The notes beneath the pieces were generated by a model, which had not been told where the DNA came from, searched no databases, and saw nothing but the letters and a program-made list of their open reading frames with translations. Of a DNA stretch of 64,000 nucleotides, positions 9,997-21,151 are shown in pieces; the first letter of the stretch is position 1, and every line of letters starts with the position of its first letter. The position numbers and the translations under genes were made by a program. Source of the stretch: Bos javanicus (taxonomy: Eukaryota > Chordata > Mammalia > Artiodactyla > Bovidae); NCBI RefSeq assembly GCF_032452875.1, contig NC_083896.1, forward strand, positions 4,340,001 to 4,404,000, read 5' to 3'.

Positions 9997-11494
9997 GTGC
10001 ATGTTACAAATGTATCTAATATAGAAAATATTTTATGTACTCATAGATAGTATATAGAATGTCATATATACTATATATTATTTTATATTATAGTTTCCAT
10101 GTCTGCTTATTTGACTTTGTTCATTTTAATTGAAATGGCATATATGGCATTCCCTAATTTAACCAGACAAGTTCTGCCAATCTACAGACAGCTATTTGAG
10201 ATCATAGTGGCATGTCTTTCTTTTGGAATAGTAAAATCATGTTCTTCACATGTATAATTTCCAAATACTTCTCTTAACACGAAGGATGTTCTCTAAAAAG
10301 AGTAAAACTAAAGCTATCTGTTTTCTAGCTCTCAAAAAGTTATAAAACACTTAGCAGAAAGTGTCCTGAGGACAGTCATGTACACTTGCCCCTCAAGAGT
10401 TCTATGAATCAGTTTTAATAGATATATTTACTAGAGAGATCATTTAGCTTTGAAAATTATTATTCAAGTGGATTTCATGATGAGATATGAACATATAATC
10501 ATGATCTAGGCATCTAATTATACCACTCAAAAATTCTAAACTGTATAAAGTTGTAAACGTGTGTGACTTTTTAGGACTTGCTTTAGTGTTGTTTACGGTA
10601 ATATAAAATTTGATACATGACAAAAATACAATATGAACATTTCAACAACAAAATAAAAAAGGATTTAATTATCATATCTCCCATCAAAAACACACCACAG
10701 ATGTTCATCTAAAAATGCATATCTTTAAATTAGAATTTTCTACAAATAAAAGTGATTCATCTTCTGTTGCAGGTCTTAGATAAATTGTGTCACTTCTTTC
10801 ATGATAATCAACTACCATTTTAATTAGAAGCTGTCATTCACCTCAGCACACCAATATCTGGAAGAGATCAAGCAACAGTTTAAGCAGCTGCTCCCATGCT
10901 TTGCCTGTCATCTTTGGCCTGACTTTGAATTCTTCTCCCCCATTTTCCCTCTCCTTTAGATAAACCCCCTCCTCCTTTTCCTCACTCCCACTGAGCTGTC
11001 AAGATTTGAAATACTGTGATATGAAATCACTGCCTCTATGACTTGAAAAAAAAAAGGAGAGCTTGCACTAGATTTTGATCAAAGAGAATCATTTATAAGA
11101 TAGATGCAGCAAAAACCTCAGGGAGGTTTTTTTTTTTTTTTTTTTTTCCTTTTTTTTAACCCAAAGCATAGGGTTATGAGTAATAACAAAGAAACATTTT
11201 TTAAACATCTTTTTGCTCTTAACTGCATGATTAAGGCTTGTATTATAATTATCAATTTTTTTGCCTTGCTATTCAGCACCATCTCAGAAAGATGTCACCT
11301 ATGAACATATAATTCCAGTAAAAATGGAAAGGATGAGGGACATGAGAATTTTAACTCTCATTTCTGTGGGCAACAATTCTTAGTGAATAAAGAGAGCTGA
11401 CACTGTTTTGCAGGGGCAGGAGGAGCTCTGGTGAAGACCCATAGGTTGCCATACAATGATCACAAAAATTTGGAAGACATCTTAGTTATTTCAA
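9997..11494. other. Unassigned AT-rich region
   Basis: About 1.5 kb without a recognised repeat or coding signal. It contains a T21 run at 11127-11147 followed by a second T-run. The small frame over it (11104-11304) is low-complexity and rejected. Confidence 0.5.
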
Positions 11495-11945
11495 TTCTCA
11501 TTGGTCTCACCTCACCTACAGCGTCGTCTACCTCAAATGGGCTCACAACACTTACATTAGACTACACTTGGGCAAAAGGCATCTAACACCAAGCCTACTT
11601 TATAACAAATTGCTGAAAATCTCTTGTGTTTTATTTAATACAGTCCAAAAAGTGAAAAACAGACTGGAGTACGGGTACAGAGTTGGTGTAGGTGTGTTGG
11701 TTGTTTACTGTCATGACTGTGAGAAGTTAGCGAGGAGCTAACGAGGACCTAGCTAAAAAAAAAGCTGAGCCTCACTATGGCTGCCCAGCATTTGAGAGTA
11801 CCCTACTGCTTATCACTAGCTAGGGAAAAGATCAAAATTCAAAGTATGATTTCTACTGAATGCGTATCACTTTTTACAATATCATAAAGTTGAAAAATCG
11901 TTAAGTCAAACCATTCTAGGTTGCAAAATGCCTGTAATGGGAGGA
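11495..11945 (-). mobile_element. Tigger-type DNA transposon fossil (Tigger3-like)
   Basis: Plus-strand words in order: ggcaaaaggcatctaacacc, then gtgaaaaacagactggagta, then gggaaaagatcaaaattcaa, then tttctactgaatgcgtatca, then aaagttgaaaaatcgttaag. This follows the reverse complement of a Tigger3-like internal and terminal sequence as I remember it. No transposase frame remains. The exact family is uncertain. Confidence 0.65.
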
Positions 11946-12147
11946 CTATTTCAAAAGAGTTATTGGATGTGTGTTGGGAAGAATCAAATCTGATTAGGGT
12001 AGAATGCTGACAGTGGGGAAAGAGCTGGAGTATGGACTTATTTCCAGAGCCTACTCCGAGTATGGAATGCCACAGAAAAACAAAAGGCACTTGGTACTGG
12101 AAAATTCAGTGTTCAAACACAACAATACAAGTCAAAAGGCAAATCCA
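11946..12147. other. Unassigned spacer
   Basis: About 200 bases with nothing recognised. Confidence 0.4.
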
Positions 12148-12447
12148 GGACTTCCCTGGTGGTGCAGTGGATAAGAATCCACCTGCCAGTGCAGGGGATA
12201 TGGGCTCGATCCCTGGTGCAGGAAGATTCCACATGCCATGGAGCATCTAAGCCCATGTGTCACAGCTACTGAGCCCGTGTGCTGCAACTCCTGAAGCCCA
12301 TGTACCTAGAGCCTGAGCTCCACAACAGGAGGAGCTGCCACAGTGAGCCCCGCGCTGCAACCAAGAGAGGTCTCTGCTCACTTCAACTAGAGACAGTCTG
12401 TGAGCAGAAATGAAGACCCAGCACACCAAAAATAAATAACAAAGGAA
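12148..12447 (+). mobile_element. CHR-type SINE (tRNA-Glu derived)
   Basis: It starts ggacttccctggtggtgcagtgg and continues with the CHR-specific body, ending in ccaaaaataaataac. This differs from Bov-tA in the body. Both tRNA-like promoter boxes are recognisable (tggtgcagtgg and gctcgatccc). CHR SINEs occur in ruminants, whales and hippos, so this copy is older than the Bov-tA copies. Confidence 0.88.
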
Positions 12448-14396
12448 AAATGCCTTTGAAATCTTAAAAAAAATGTTACTCCAATGACTGCACAATGAAA
12501 TCATGTTAGGATCATAGAGCTAGACTTCAGTAAAATAAAGTAAAACGGGGTACTATAGCTGGTTTCTCAGGAGTGTTTCCCCAGAACCTAGCAAATTTCT
12601 CATTAACTATTTGTTAAATGAAAATGAATGAGTTTTTCAGGTTTGTAGGCCTTCTTTATATGCTAGAAATTTCCTGATTTGTGAAATATTCAAAAAGAAT
12701 TAAAGTGCTATGGGTAAGCATCCACAGCAAAAGTTTGAAAAAAGAATAGCAGTGAAATTTTTGATTTGAATAAAAAGCATTTTAAAATAAGTGTGAGAGA
12801 GATATTTGTTCACAAAGGAATGCCCTCAAATGCAAAGCAGCGAAGAGGATATATAGTGAGAATATCCTCATTAAAAGTGTACACACATAAACATGCATGC
12901 ATGTTTTAGCAGAGCAGCATATGTTTCCTGGGTTTCCCCCTTGATTTCTGTCATTTTTGATATGAGCTATTGCTCTTCATATACCACATTGTCCCAAGAG
13001 CCTCACGGTTTAGCAGTGAAGGTAGAAGGGAACTGGTAGTGGCAGAGGTACTAGAAAGATCTCAAAGCTTAGCACTTGTTATTTCCAAGAAGATAAAAGT
13101 AGCTGACCTGCAAGTAAGATCAAACTAGGATAATGAGAATTATAAAAATAACATAGGATAAAGGCCAAATTTGTTGCTGAGATCACCTACTCTCTTTTTA
13201 CTCTCGCCCTATGAACCTTGGGTCTTTTCTTCTATGTTGTCCAAAAAACAAAATAGAAGTAGATACTAGAAAAAAGATGGAAATGATGCAATCAATTATT
13301 TTGAGATATCAGAGTCTATGTGGGACTCAATAATAAAATATGTTCCACTATCTGAAAGGACAGAAGAGAAAGATTTGGGCTATAACTGTAGAATATGGGG
13401 CTATATAAAATAGCAATGCAAATTTTTCAGCCACAAGGATTATACAATACTAGGGTGGTATATCAAAAGACTTCAGAATAGCTTTCCATGGATGTTTTTA
13501 CAGATGATATTTTTTTTTCATGAGCAACAATCCAGCTCTTCAAAAATAGTTCTGTAAATAAGGGATTGGATTTGATGAAATAAACTGGTTTTGAAATAAA
13601 CTAAAAAGATTGCTTTTCTAGTAAGAAAATTTGGTCTGATATTGTGTTTTAATGATGTATTCTGCAAGTAATTTTAGAAAATGTAATGTTACCCAAAGAT
13701 CTAATCAGAGCTCTGTTCCAGCAACTAATGCTGATGTTCATCATTTTTTGTCTACTTCAGTTTATGGCTCTGAAGAGCTCTGAACTTGGATAAAATATAC
13801 TATATAAATAATAAGAAACATGAATTACTTAAGAGTCATATAATATTTTCATTAATGCATAAAACATGGGATTTATTCATGTTAATGACAAATTGATGAT
13901 GCAAATTTATCTAGGGTTATGTTGCTTAATTTAAATGTATGACTTTTAAGATATAAAATAAAGATCTAAACTTTTTCTTTTCCCTTTAATATTAGAAGAT
14001 AACCATTGTGGAGTTGTGATTGTGGCTGGGATAGGAGGCTTTGTGATGAGAAAACTTTACTTTGATGTTCATGTTGAAGATTATTATTCACTTTCAGATT
14101 CTGATCTGTTCTTGGAGACTATAGTGGTTTCCTCAAATGAACTTATGTGGCTCACTGTTGTTACAAGTCAACTTTTTCTAGCTGCCTGATTATTTCCATA
14201 GCAGTGCAATAACTTAAATATCTGTTTGTGTGTATACTCACACACCTATTTGTTTATCTGTGTAAGTATATACATAATATGCATATATTACATGATTGTA
14301 TCATGTATGCATATTACATAGTAGGCATATATTGCAAATTAGATATGAACAAGTATACTTTTTGGAGTTACTGGTATTATCACTAATTTGAGAAAA
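12448..14396. other. Unassigned region, no repeat recognised
   Basis: Nearly 2 kb with no repeat family and no substantial open frame. AT-rich with ordinary complexity. A short alternating TA/GCATAT patch lies at 14260-14335. Host intronic or intergenic sequence is the default reading. Confidence 0.5.
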
Positions 14397-14590
14397 CAGA
14401 CTATAATAAAAACACTCAAATTAGAAACAGAAGGAAACTATTCCTTTTTAATAGGAAACATTTTCTATAAAAAAATCTACAGGTAATACCGTATTAAATG
14501 AAGAAACACTGACTGCTTTCCTCTTTAGATCAGAAAGGAGTTAGGGATCCCCATTCTTACAAACTCTACTCAGTATTGTATTGAATACGT
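14397..14590 (+). mobile_element. Old L1 ORF2 fragment in opposite orientation to its neighbour
   Basis: Plus-strand words acactcaaattagaaacag, then ggtaataccgtattaaatg, then ctttagatcagaaaggagtt, then attcttacaaactctactc follow the L1 ORF2 RT region just upstream of the palm box, heavily diverged. The next L1 segment, from about 14612, is on the minus strand and covers an overlapping consensus interval. Confidence 0.6.
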
Positions 14591-14827
14591 ATCTTTGTAT
14601 TTTCTATTACCGTAACATGTTACCTACAAATGGTGACCATTTTACTTCTTTCCTTCCAGTTTAGATACCTTTTATTTATTTTTCTTGGTTAACTGTTCTT
14701 GTTAGTACTTCCAACATTATGTTGAATAAAAATGGTGAGAGTGGATATACCTAACTTGTTCCTGATATTAGAGGGAAAGTTTTCATCTTTTCACCACTGA
14801 TTATGGTTATTAGTTTCAGGCTTGTTG

Positions 14828-15058
14828 GGTTTCCTGTGTGACTCAGTGGTAAAGAATCTGCCTGACAATGGAGGAGGGTTCAATCTGTCGCAGGAGATGT
14901 GGGTTCAGTCTCTGGGTCATGAAGATCCCTTGGAGGAGGAAATGCCAGTTCACTCCAGTATTGTTGCCTGGGGAATCCCACTGACAGAGGAGCCTGGTGG
15001 GCATAGAACACATGTTTGAAAAGAGTCAGACACGACTAAGCACACATGGGCACATGCG
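14828..15058 (+). mobile_element. Bov-tA SINE inserted in the old L1
   Basis: A perfect 9-base target duplication ggcttgttg flanks it (14819-14827 and 15059-15067). The head carries an extra insertion: two B-box-like words (gggttcaatctg and gggttcagtctc) occur where one is expected. Confidence 0.93.
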
Positions 15059-15253
15059 GGCTTGTTGTAGATGGCCATTATTGTTTTGAAGTATATTCTT
15101 TGTATGCCCACTTTGTTGAGAGTTTTATCGTAAATGGCTGTAGAATTTTTTTCAAATGGTTTTTCTGTATCTATTGAGATAATAGTGTGATTTTTACTGC
15201 CAGTTTTGTCAATGTGGTATATTGATTGATTTATAGACATTAACCATCCTTGC

Positions 15254-15378
15254 TGCTGCTGCTGCTGCTAAGTCGCTTCAGTCGTGTCCGACTCTGTGCG
15301 ACCCCAGAGATGGCAGCCCACCAGGCTCCCCCGTCCCTGGGATTTTCCAGGCAAGCGTACTGGAGTGGAGTGCCATTG
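15254..15378 (-). mobile_element. Bov-A SINE monomer inserted in the old L1
   Basis: It begins on the plus strand with (TGC)n aagtcgcttcagtcgtgtccg and ends at gagtggagtgccattg. The duplication is ccatccttgc (15244-15253) against ccattcttac (15379-15388), 8 of 10 identical. There is no tRNA head. Confidence 0.92.
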
Positions 15379-15434
15379 CCATTCTTACATCCCTGAAAAT
15401 AAATCTCAAGTGATCGTAGTATACTATCCTTTTT

Positions 15435-17804
15435 CAGTTCAGTTCAGTGACTCAGTCGTGTCCAACTCTTTGCGACCCCATGAATCACAGCACGCCAGGC
15501 CTCCCTGTCCATCACCAACTCCTGGAGTTCACTCAAACTCATCTCCATAGAGTTGCTGATGCCATCCAGCCAACTCATCCTCTGTTGTCCACTTCTCCTC
15601 CTGCCACCAATTCCTTCCAGCATCAGGGTCTTTTCCAATGAGTCAACTCTTTGCATGAGCTGGCCAAAGTATTGGAGTTTCAGCTTGAACATCAGTCCTT
15701 CCAATGAATATTCAGGACTGATCTCCTTTAGGATGAAATGGTTGGATATCCTTACAGTCAAAGTGACTCTCAAGAGTCTTCTCCAACACCACAGTTCAAA
15801 AGCATCAATTCTTTGGCGCTCAGCTTTCTTCGCAGTCCAACTCTCACATCCATACGTGACCACTGGAAAAACCATAGTCTTGACTAGACGGACCTTTGTT
15901 GGCAAAGTAATATCTCTGCTTTTTAAAATACTATCTAGGTTGGTCATAACTTTCCTTCCAAGGAGTAAGTATCTTTTAATTTCATGGCTGCAATCACCAT
16001 CTGCAGTGATTTTGGAGCCCAAAAATATAAAGTCTGTCACTGTTTCCACTGTTTCCCCATCTATTTCCCATGAAGTGATGGGACCAGACATCATGATCTT
16101 TGTTTTCTGAATGTTGAGCTTTAAGCCAAACTTTTCACTCTCCTCTTTCACTTTCATCAAGAGGCTTTTGAGTTCCTCTTCAATTTCTGCCATAAGGGTG
16201 GTGTCATCTGTGTATCTGAGGCTATTGATATTTCTCCCAGCAATCTTGATTCCAGCTTATGCTTCTTCCAGCCCAGCGTTTCTCATGATGTACTCTGCAT
16301 ATAAGTTAAATAAACAGGATGACAATATATAGCCTTGATGTACTCCTTTTCCTATTTGGAACCAGTCTGTTGTTCCATGTCCAGTTCTAATTGTTGCTTC
16401 CTGACCTGCAGACAAATTTCTCAAGAGGAAGATCAGGTGGTCTGGTATTCCCATCTCTTTCAGAATTTTCCAGTTTATTGTGATCCACACAGTCAAAGGC
16501 TTTGGCATAGTCAATAAAGCAGAAATAGATGTTTTTCTGGAATTCTCTTGCCTTTTCGATGATCCAGCAGATGTTGGCAATTGGATCTCTGGTTCCTCTG
16601 CCTTTTCTAAAACCACCTTGAACATCTAGAAGTTCACGTATTGCTGAAACCTGGCTTGGAGAATTTTGAGCATCACTGTTACTGGCATGTGACATGAGTG
16701 CAATTGTGTGGTAGTGTGAGCATTCTTTGGCATGGCCTTTCTTTAGGATTAGAATGAACACTGACCTTTTCCCATTCTGTGGCCACTGCTGAGTTTTCCA
16801 AATTTGCTGGCATACTGAGTGCAGCACTTTCAAGCATCATCTTTCAGGATTTGAAATAGCTCACCTGGAATTCCATCACCTCCACTAGCTTTGTTCGTAG
16901 TGATGCTTTCTAAGGGCCACTTGACCTCACATTCCAGGATGTCTGGCTTTAGGTGAGTGCTCATACCATTGTGATTATCTGCGTCATGAAGATCTTTTTT
17001 GTACAGTTCTTCTGTGTATTCTTGCCACCTCTTCTTAATATCTTCTGCTTCTGTTAGGTCCATATCATTTCTGTCCTTTATCGAGCCCATCTTTGCATGA
17101 AATGTTCCCTTGGTATCTCTAATTTTCTTGAAGAGATCTCTAGTCTTTCCCATTCTGTTGTTTTCCTCTATTTCTTTGCATTGATTGCTGAAGAAGGCTT
17201 TCTTATCTCTTCTTGCTATTCTTTGGAACTCTGCATTCAGATGCTTATATCTTTCCTTTTCTCCTTTGCTTTTCGCTTCTCTTCTTTTCACAGCTATTTG
17301 TAAGGCCTCCCCAGACAGCCATTTTGCTTTTTTGCATTTCTTTTCCATGGGGATGGTCTTGATCCCTGTCTCCTGTACAATGTCACAAACCTCCGTCCAT
17401 AGTTCATCAGGCACTCTGTCTATCAGATCTAGTCCCTTAAATCTATTTCTCACTTCCACTGTGTCATCATAAGGGACTTTATTTACGTCATACCTGAATG
17501 ATCTAGTGGTTTTCCCTACTTTCTTCAATTTAAGTCTGAATTTGGAAATAAGGAGTTCATGATCTGAGCCGCAGTCAGCTCCCGGTATTATTTTTGCTGA
17601 CTGTATAGAGCTTCTCCATCTTTGGCTGCAAAGAATATAATCAGTCTGATTTCAGTGTTGGCCATCTAGTGATGTCCATGTGTAGAGTCTTCTCTTGTGT
17701 TGTTGGAAGAGTGTGTTTGCTATGACCAGTGCGTTTTCTTGGCAAAACTATATTAGCCTTTGCCCTGCTTCATTCCATACTCCAAGGCCAAATTATCCAA
17801 CACC
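15435..17804 (-). mobile_element. BovB LINE (2.4 kb) inserted in the old L1
   Basis: A perfect 12-base target duplication actatccttttt flanks it (15423-15434 and 17805-17816). The right edge is 5'-truncated inside the endonuclease domain, at the LALEYGMKQGKG block. It contains the end of the endonuclease, the linker, the full RT and the 3' tail. Edges are firm because the interrupted L1 resumes across the duplication. Confidence 0.97.
15444..17528 (-). pseudogene. BovB endonuclease-RT pseudogene
   Basis: Minus-strand frames in protein order are 16830-17528 (232 codons: linker, then NKASGGDGIPGELFQILKDDA), 16387-16833 (RT fingers and motif A, FIDYAKAFDCVDH), 16257-16625 (RNLSAGQEATIRTGHGTTDW) and 15444-16193 (249 codons: palm downstream region to C-terminus SWTRLSH). 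The palm box is YTDD at 16203-16214, so the Ala is changed but both Asp remain. A stop near 16257 and a 2-base loss near 16472 break the frame. It is the most complete RT in the window after the 52-54 kb copy, but it lacks most of the endonuclease. Confidence 0.94.
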
Positions 17805-18508
17805 ACTATCCTTTTTATGCATTGCAAATTCAGCTTGCAATATTTTGTTGAGGAATTTTGCATCTATTTTCATCAGGAATGCTGGCTTGTAATATTCTTT
17901 TCTTGTGGTGTCATTTTCTGGTTAGGGTATCAGGATAATACTGACCTGGTAAAATGAGTTGAAAAGTAGTCTCTCCTCTCCTGTGTTATGAAAGTGTTTG
18001 AAGAGTACTGTTATTAATTCTTCTTTGAATATTTGATAGAATTCACCAGGGAAGTCACTTGTCCTGGACTTCTGTTTGTTGGAAGATTTTGATAATTGAT
18101 TCCATTCTTTACTAGTAATTAATCTATTTAAATTTCCTATTTCTTCATAATTCAGCTTTGAAAGATTGCATATTTCTAGGCATTTTTCCATTTCTCTTAG
18201 ATGGTCCAATTTATTGGTGTATATGTGTTTATAAATCTCTAACGATGCTTTATATGTTTGTAGTGTCATTTGAAAGGTCTCCTTTCACTTTTGATCTTAT
18301 TTATTTGAGTCCTGTTTTTCTTGTGAGTCTAATTAAATGTCAATTCAATTTTTTCAAAGAGCCAGCTCTAAGTTTAATTAATCTTTTAATTGTCTTTCTT
18401 ATCACTATTTCATTTATTTATATTCTGCTCTTTGTTATTTCCTTCCTTCTATTAATTTTGGGATTCATTTGTTTTTCTTTTTATAATTCCTTGAAGTGTA
18501 GTGTTAAG

Positions 18509-18580
18509 TTTTTTTTTTTTAATATACATTTATTTAATTGGAGGTTAATTACTTTACAATATTGTATTGGTTTTGCCATA
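18509..18580 (-). mobile_element. Very short L1-BT 3' end inserted in the old L1
   Basis: It has a T12 tail followed by the L1-BT 3' terminal words ggaggttaattactttacaa and ttggttttgccata, about 70 bases in all. The old L1 resumes at ggttttttatttgag, so this is an extremely 5'-truncated insertion. The flanks taagttttt and taggttttt are a plausible duplication. Confidence 0.8.
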
Positions 18581-19165
18581 GGTTTTTTATTTGAGACTTT
18601 TTTTCTTATTTCTTGAGGTAGGTATTTACTGCTATGCACTTACTTCTTAAAACTGTATCTCATTCTTTTCCTGCAAGTCATAATATTGGGTATATTGTCC
18701 ATTTTTCATTTGTCTCAAGGTATTATTTATCCCTCCCTTAATTAGTTAATTAGCCCATTGTTTGGTCAGTAGCATGTTGCTTAATCTTCATGTATTTGAA
18801 TTTTCCAGTTTTCTTTTAAAAATTGATTTCTAGTTTCATGAAATTGTCATCTGAAAAGATGCTTGATCTGATTTCAATCTTCCTAAATGTATTAAGACTC
18901 ATTTTGTGGTCTAATGTATGTCTATCCTGGGGAATGCCCAATGTGCCCTTCAGAAGAATATGTATTGTTCTGCCTTTGGATGGAATATTGTCTATATATC
19001 TATGAAGTCCATCTGCTTCAATGTGTTATTTAAGACCACTTCTTGTTGATTTTCTGTCTGAATATTCTATTCATTGATGTAAATGGGATATTAAAATTCC
19101 CTAGTGTGTTGCTGTCTATTTGTCACTTTAGATTTGTTAATATTTGCTTTACATGTTTAGGTGCT

Positions 19166-19190
19166 ACTAAACTGAACTGTACTGAACTGA
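19166..19190 (+). repeat. BovB terminal tail remnant
   Basis: The word ctaaactgaactgtactgaa matches the BovB terminal repeat found at every complete 3' end in the window, but nothing upstream is BovB. It may be an extreme truncation. Confidence 0.45.
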
Positions 19191-19661
19191 AAATGACTCT
19201 AGAAAGATTTATTTCTTTCAAATAGAAAAGTTTGGAATTAAGAATTTTGCTTCTCATCTGGCAATCCCATAGCATTAAGTACTCAGAGATTCAGTCTCTT
19301 TGAATTTCATTTCTCTGAATTCCAAGATGTAGTCTCCTCCTCATAGGCTAGACTGGGGGCTAGAGTTATCATCAACATATATGTATTTAAAAATATGAAT
19401 ATAGAAGGGCCAAAGGAAAAAACCAGTAATAAACAATTTCCTGAACCTGTTATAGAACACTTCTACTTTATGCCATTGGTTAGTATATTTTTACCTAGAA
19501 ACCATGAAAAACTATGAAAGTGAGACTTCTATTCCTGATGACAACATAGACAGCTGAAGTCCAGTTATTTTATTACCAGGGGCAAAGGGAAGGATAATAG
19601 TGGGGGACAATGTCCAAAATAGGTCATAAATAAAAATGGCTTATCAGTTAAGCAATTTGTT
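19191..19661. other. Unassigned stretch
   Basis: Nothing recognised. Confidence 0.4.
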
Positions 19662-19768
19662 TCCCAGTATTCTTGCCTGGAGAATCCCATGGACAGAGGT
19701 GCCTGGTGGGCTACAGTCTATAGGTTCACAACGAGTTGGACACAACTGAAGTGACTGAGCATGCACAC
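19662..19768 (+). mobile_element. Bov SINE, 5'-truncated (Bov-A body only)
   Basis: It begins at cccagtattcttgcctgg and runs to cactgaagtgactgagcatg, lacking the tRNA head. Confidence 0.9.
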
Positions 19769-19789
19769 ACCCAATCTTGTAATAGCTAA

Positions 19790-20600
19790 TTATAATTAAA
19801 CTATTCATCTCTTTAATAATTTTTATTAAGCGTTTACCATGTGATAGATACTGTGCTTTGCTTCAGGGATACAAAGTTGTATTTTTCACAATTATTCCCT
19901 TGAGAATACTACATTCTAGTTCTAATTACGCTTTTATGAACTGCATAATTACACAGATCAGTCTTCATGGATTATTTAAACTTAATTTTTAATTAAATAA
20001 ATGATAAATGAAATTACTCAAACTATTTAAGCACCTGTTTCTTATTTTCTCTTTTCCTTTTCATTCTACATTGTTTGTATATGTTTCAAAAGAAAAAGAA
20101 ATGTTTCATTTCCATTATTAGATGATTCCTCTTCATCATCTGCCTGCTGAATACACACAATATTCTGCCAAGACTCCTCTGGAGGTTAAATTCATTATCT
20201 TGATGACTTTACTAAGCTTCAGATATGGCCCTTTGTTTTGCTGGCTCAGCACACTGTTTTTATCAACACACCAAGAAAACATTAATATCTCAGAGGTAGA
20301 CACATATTAAGCAACCTCTTAAGACACTTATAAATTCAGAATGGGAAATGGTTAATTCACTATGAGAAATATAACTGTCATGGGAACAACAGCATGTGCA
20401 CCCTTCATGATCAGCCCGTTTTGTCTCTCCAGGAATTGTATTTGATCTCACATACCTGTCAATAATGAGAGCTGCCACAGTTTTAAGGACTGGGAAAATT
20501 TCTCCTTTTATCTAATGTGGAAAAGAAAAAGAAAACAAAATAAAAATATGACACCTGTACTCATCATTGTTCTTCACTAAAACAGAACCAATAGGGAGCA
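19790..20600. other. Unassigned stretch, possible ancient repeat at 19800-19925
   Basis: The words ttattaagcgtttaccatgtg, then atactgtgctttgcttcagg, then attcccttgagaatactaca resemble the same L2-type repeat suspected at 5215. The remainder has no recognised feature. Confidence 0.4.
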
Positions 20601-20622
20601 TGTGTGTGTGTGTGTGTGTGTG
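20601..20622. repeat. (TG)11 microsatellite
   Basis: Pure TG run followed by an interrupted gcatgtgtatgtatgtgta extension. Confidence 0.95.
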
Positions 20623-20860
20623 CATGTGTATGTATGTGTATGAGATTTATGGAGTTATGTCACCAAAATGATGACATTGGAAACCCCTGCCTCCAGCCTG
20701 CCACAAAGTGCATTAGACATCTATCCATGAATAAAAATTGTTCATTAAAAAACTGGGATACTCCAGATTCCACTTAAGAAAGTTTAGTGACACAGTGCAA
20801 CAGAAGAAAAGAAGGAAGAGCATCATTTTGCTTGTAATCATCACATCCCCCAAGCTAACT

Positions 20861-21141
20861 ATGCTGCTGCTTCTACTGCTAAGTCACTTCAGTCATGTCC
20901 GACTCTGTGTGACCCCATAGATGGGAGCCCACCAGGCTCCCCCGTCCCTTGGATTCTCAAGGCAAGAGCACTGGAGTGGGTTGCCATTTCCTTCACCAAT
21001 GCATGAAAGTGAAAAGTGAAAGTGAAGTCACTCAGTCGTGTCCGACTCTTCGAGACCCCATGGACTGCAGCCTACCAGGCTCCTCTGTCCATGGGATTTT
21101 CCAGGCAAGAGTACTGGAGTGGGGTGCCATTGCCTTCTCTG
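20861..21141 (-). mobile_element. Bov-A2 SINE (dimer)
   Basis: Two Bov-A units are joined by the linker aaagtgaaaagtgaaagtga. A perfect 10-base duplication caagctaact flanks it (20851-20860 and 21142-21151). The GCT-rich left edge is the 3' tail. Low divergence suggests a young insertion. Confidence 0.97.
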
Positions 21142-21151
21142 CAAGCTAACT

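Larger units (their letters stand above)
14612..19168 (-). mobile_element. Old L1 (-) carrying four later insertions
   Basis: The L1 pieces are 14612-14827, 15059-15253, 15379-15434, 17805-18508 and 18581-19168. Read together on the minus strand they follow L1 ORF2 from the palm region back towards the endonuclease. Joins are seamless once the insertions are removed. For example, the sequence resumes on both sides of the BovB at a 12-base duplication. Divergence is that of an L1M-type element. One remnant frame is 17922-18269 (-). The host L1 is older than everything in it. Confidence 0.85.

Noticed and set aside
12032..12250. 72-codon plus-strand frame into the CHR SINE
   Set aside because: Half is unassigned sequence and half is SINE read by chance.
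15553..16332. Plus-strand frames of 185 and 73 codons
   Set aside because: Antisense shadows of the minus-strand BovB RT.
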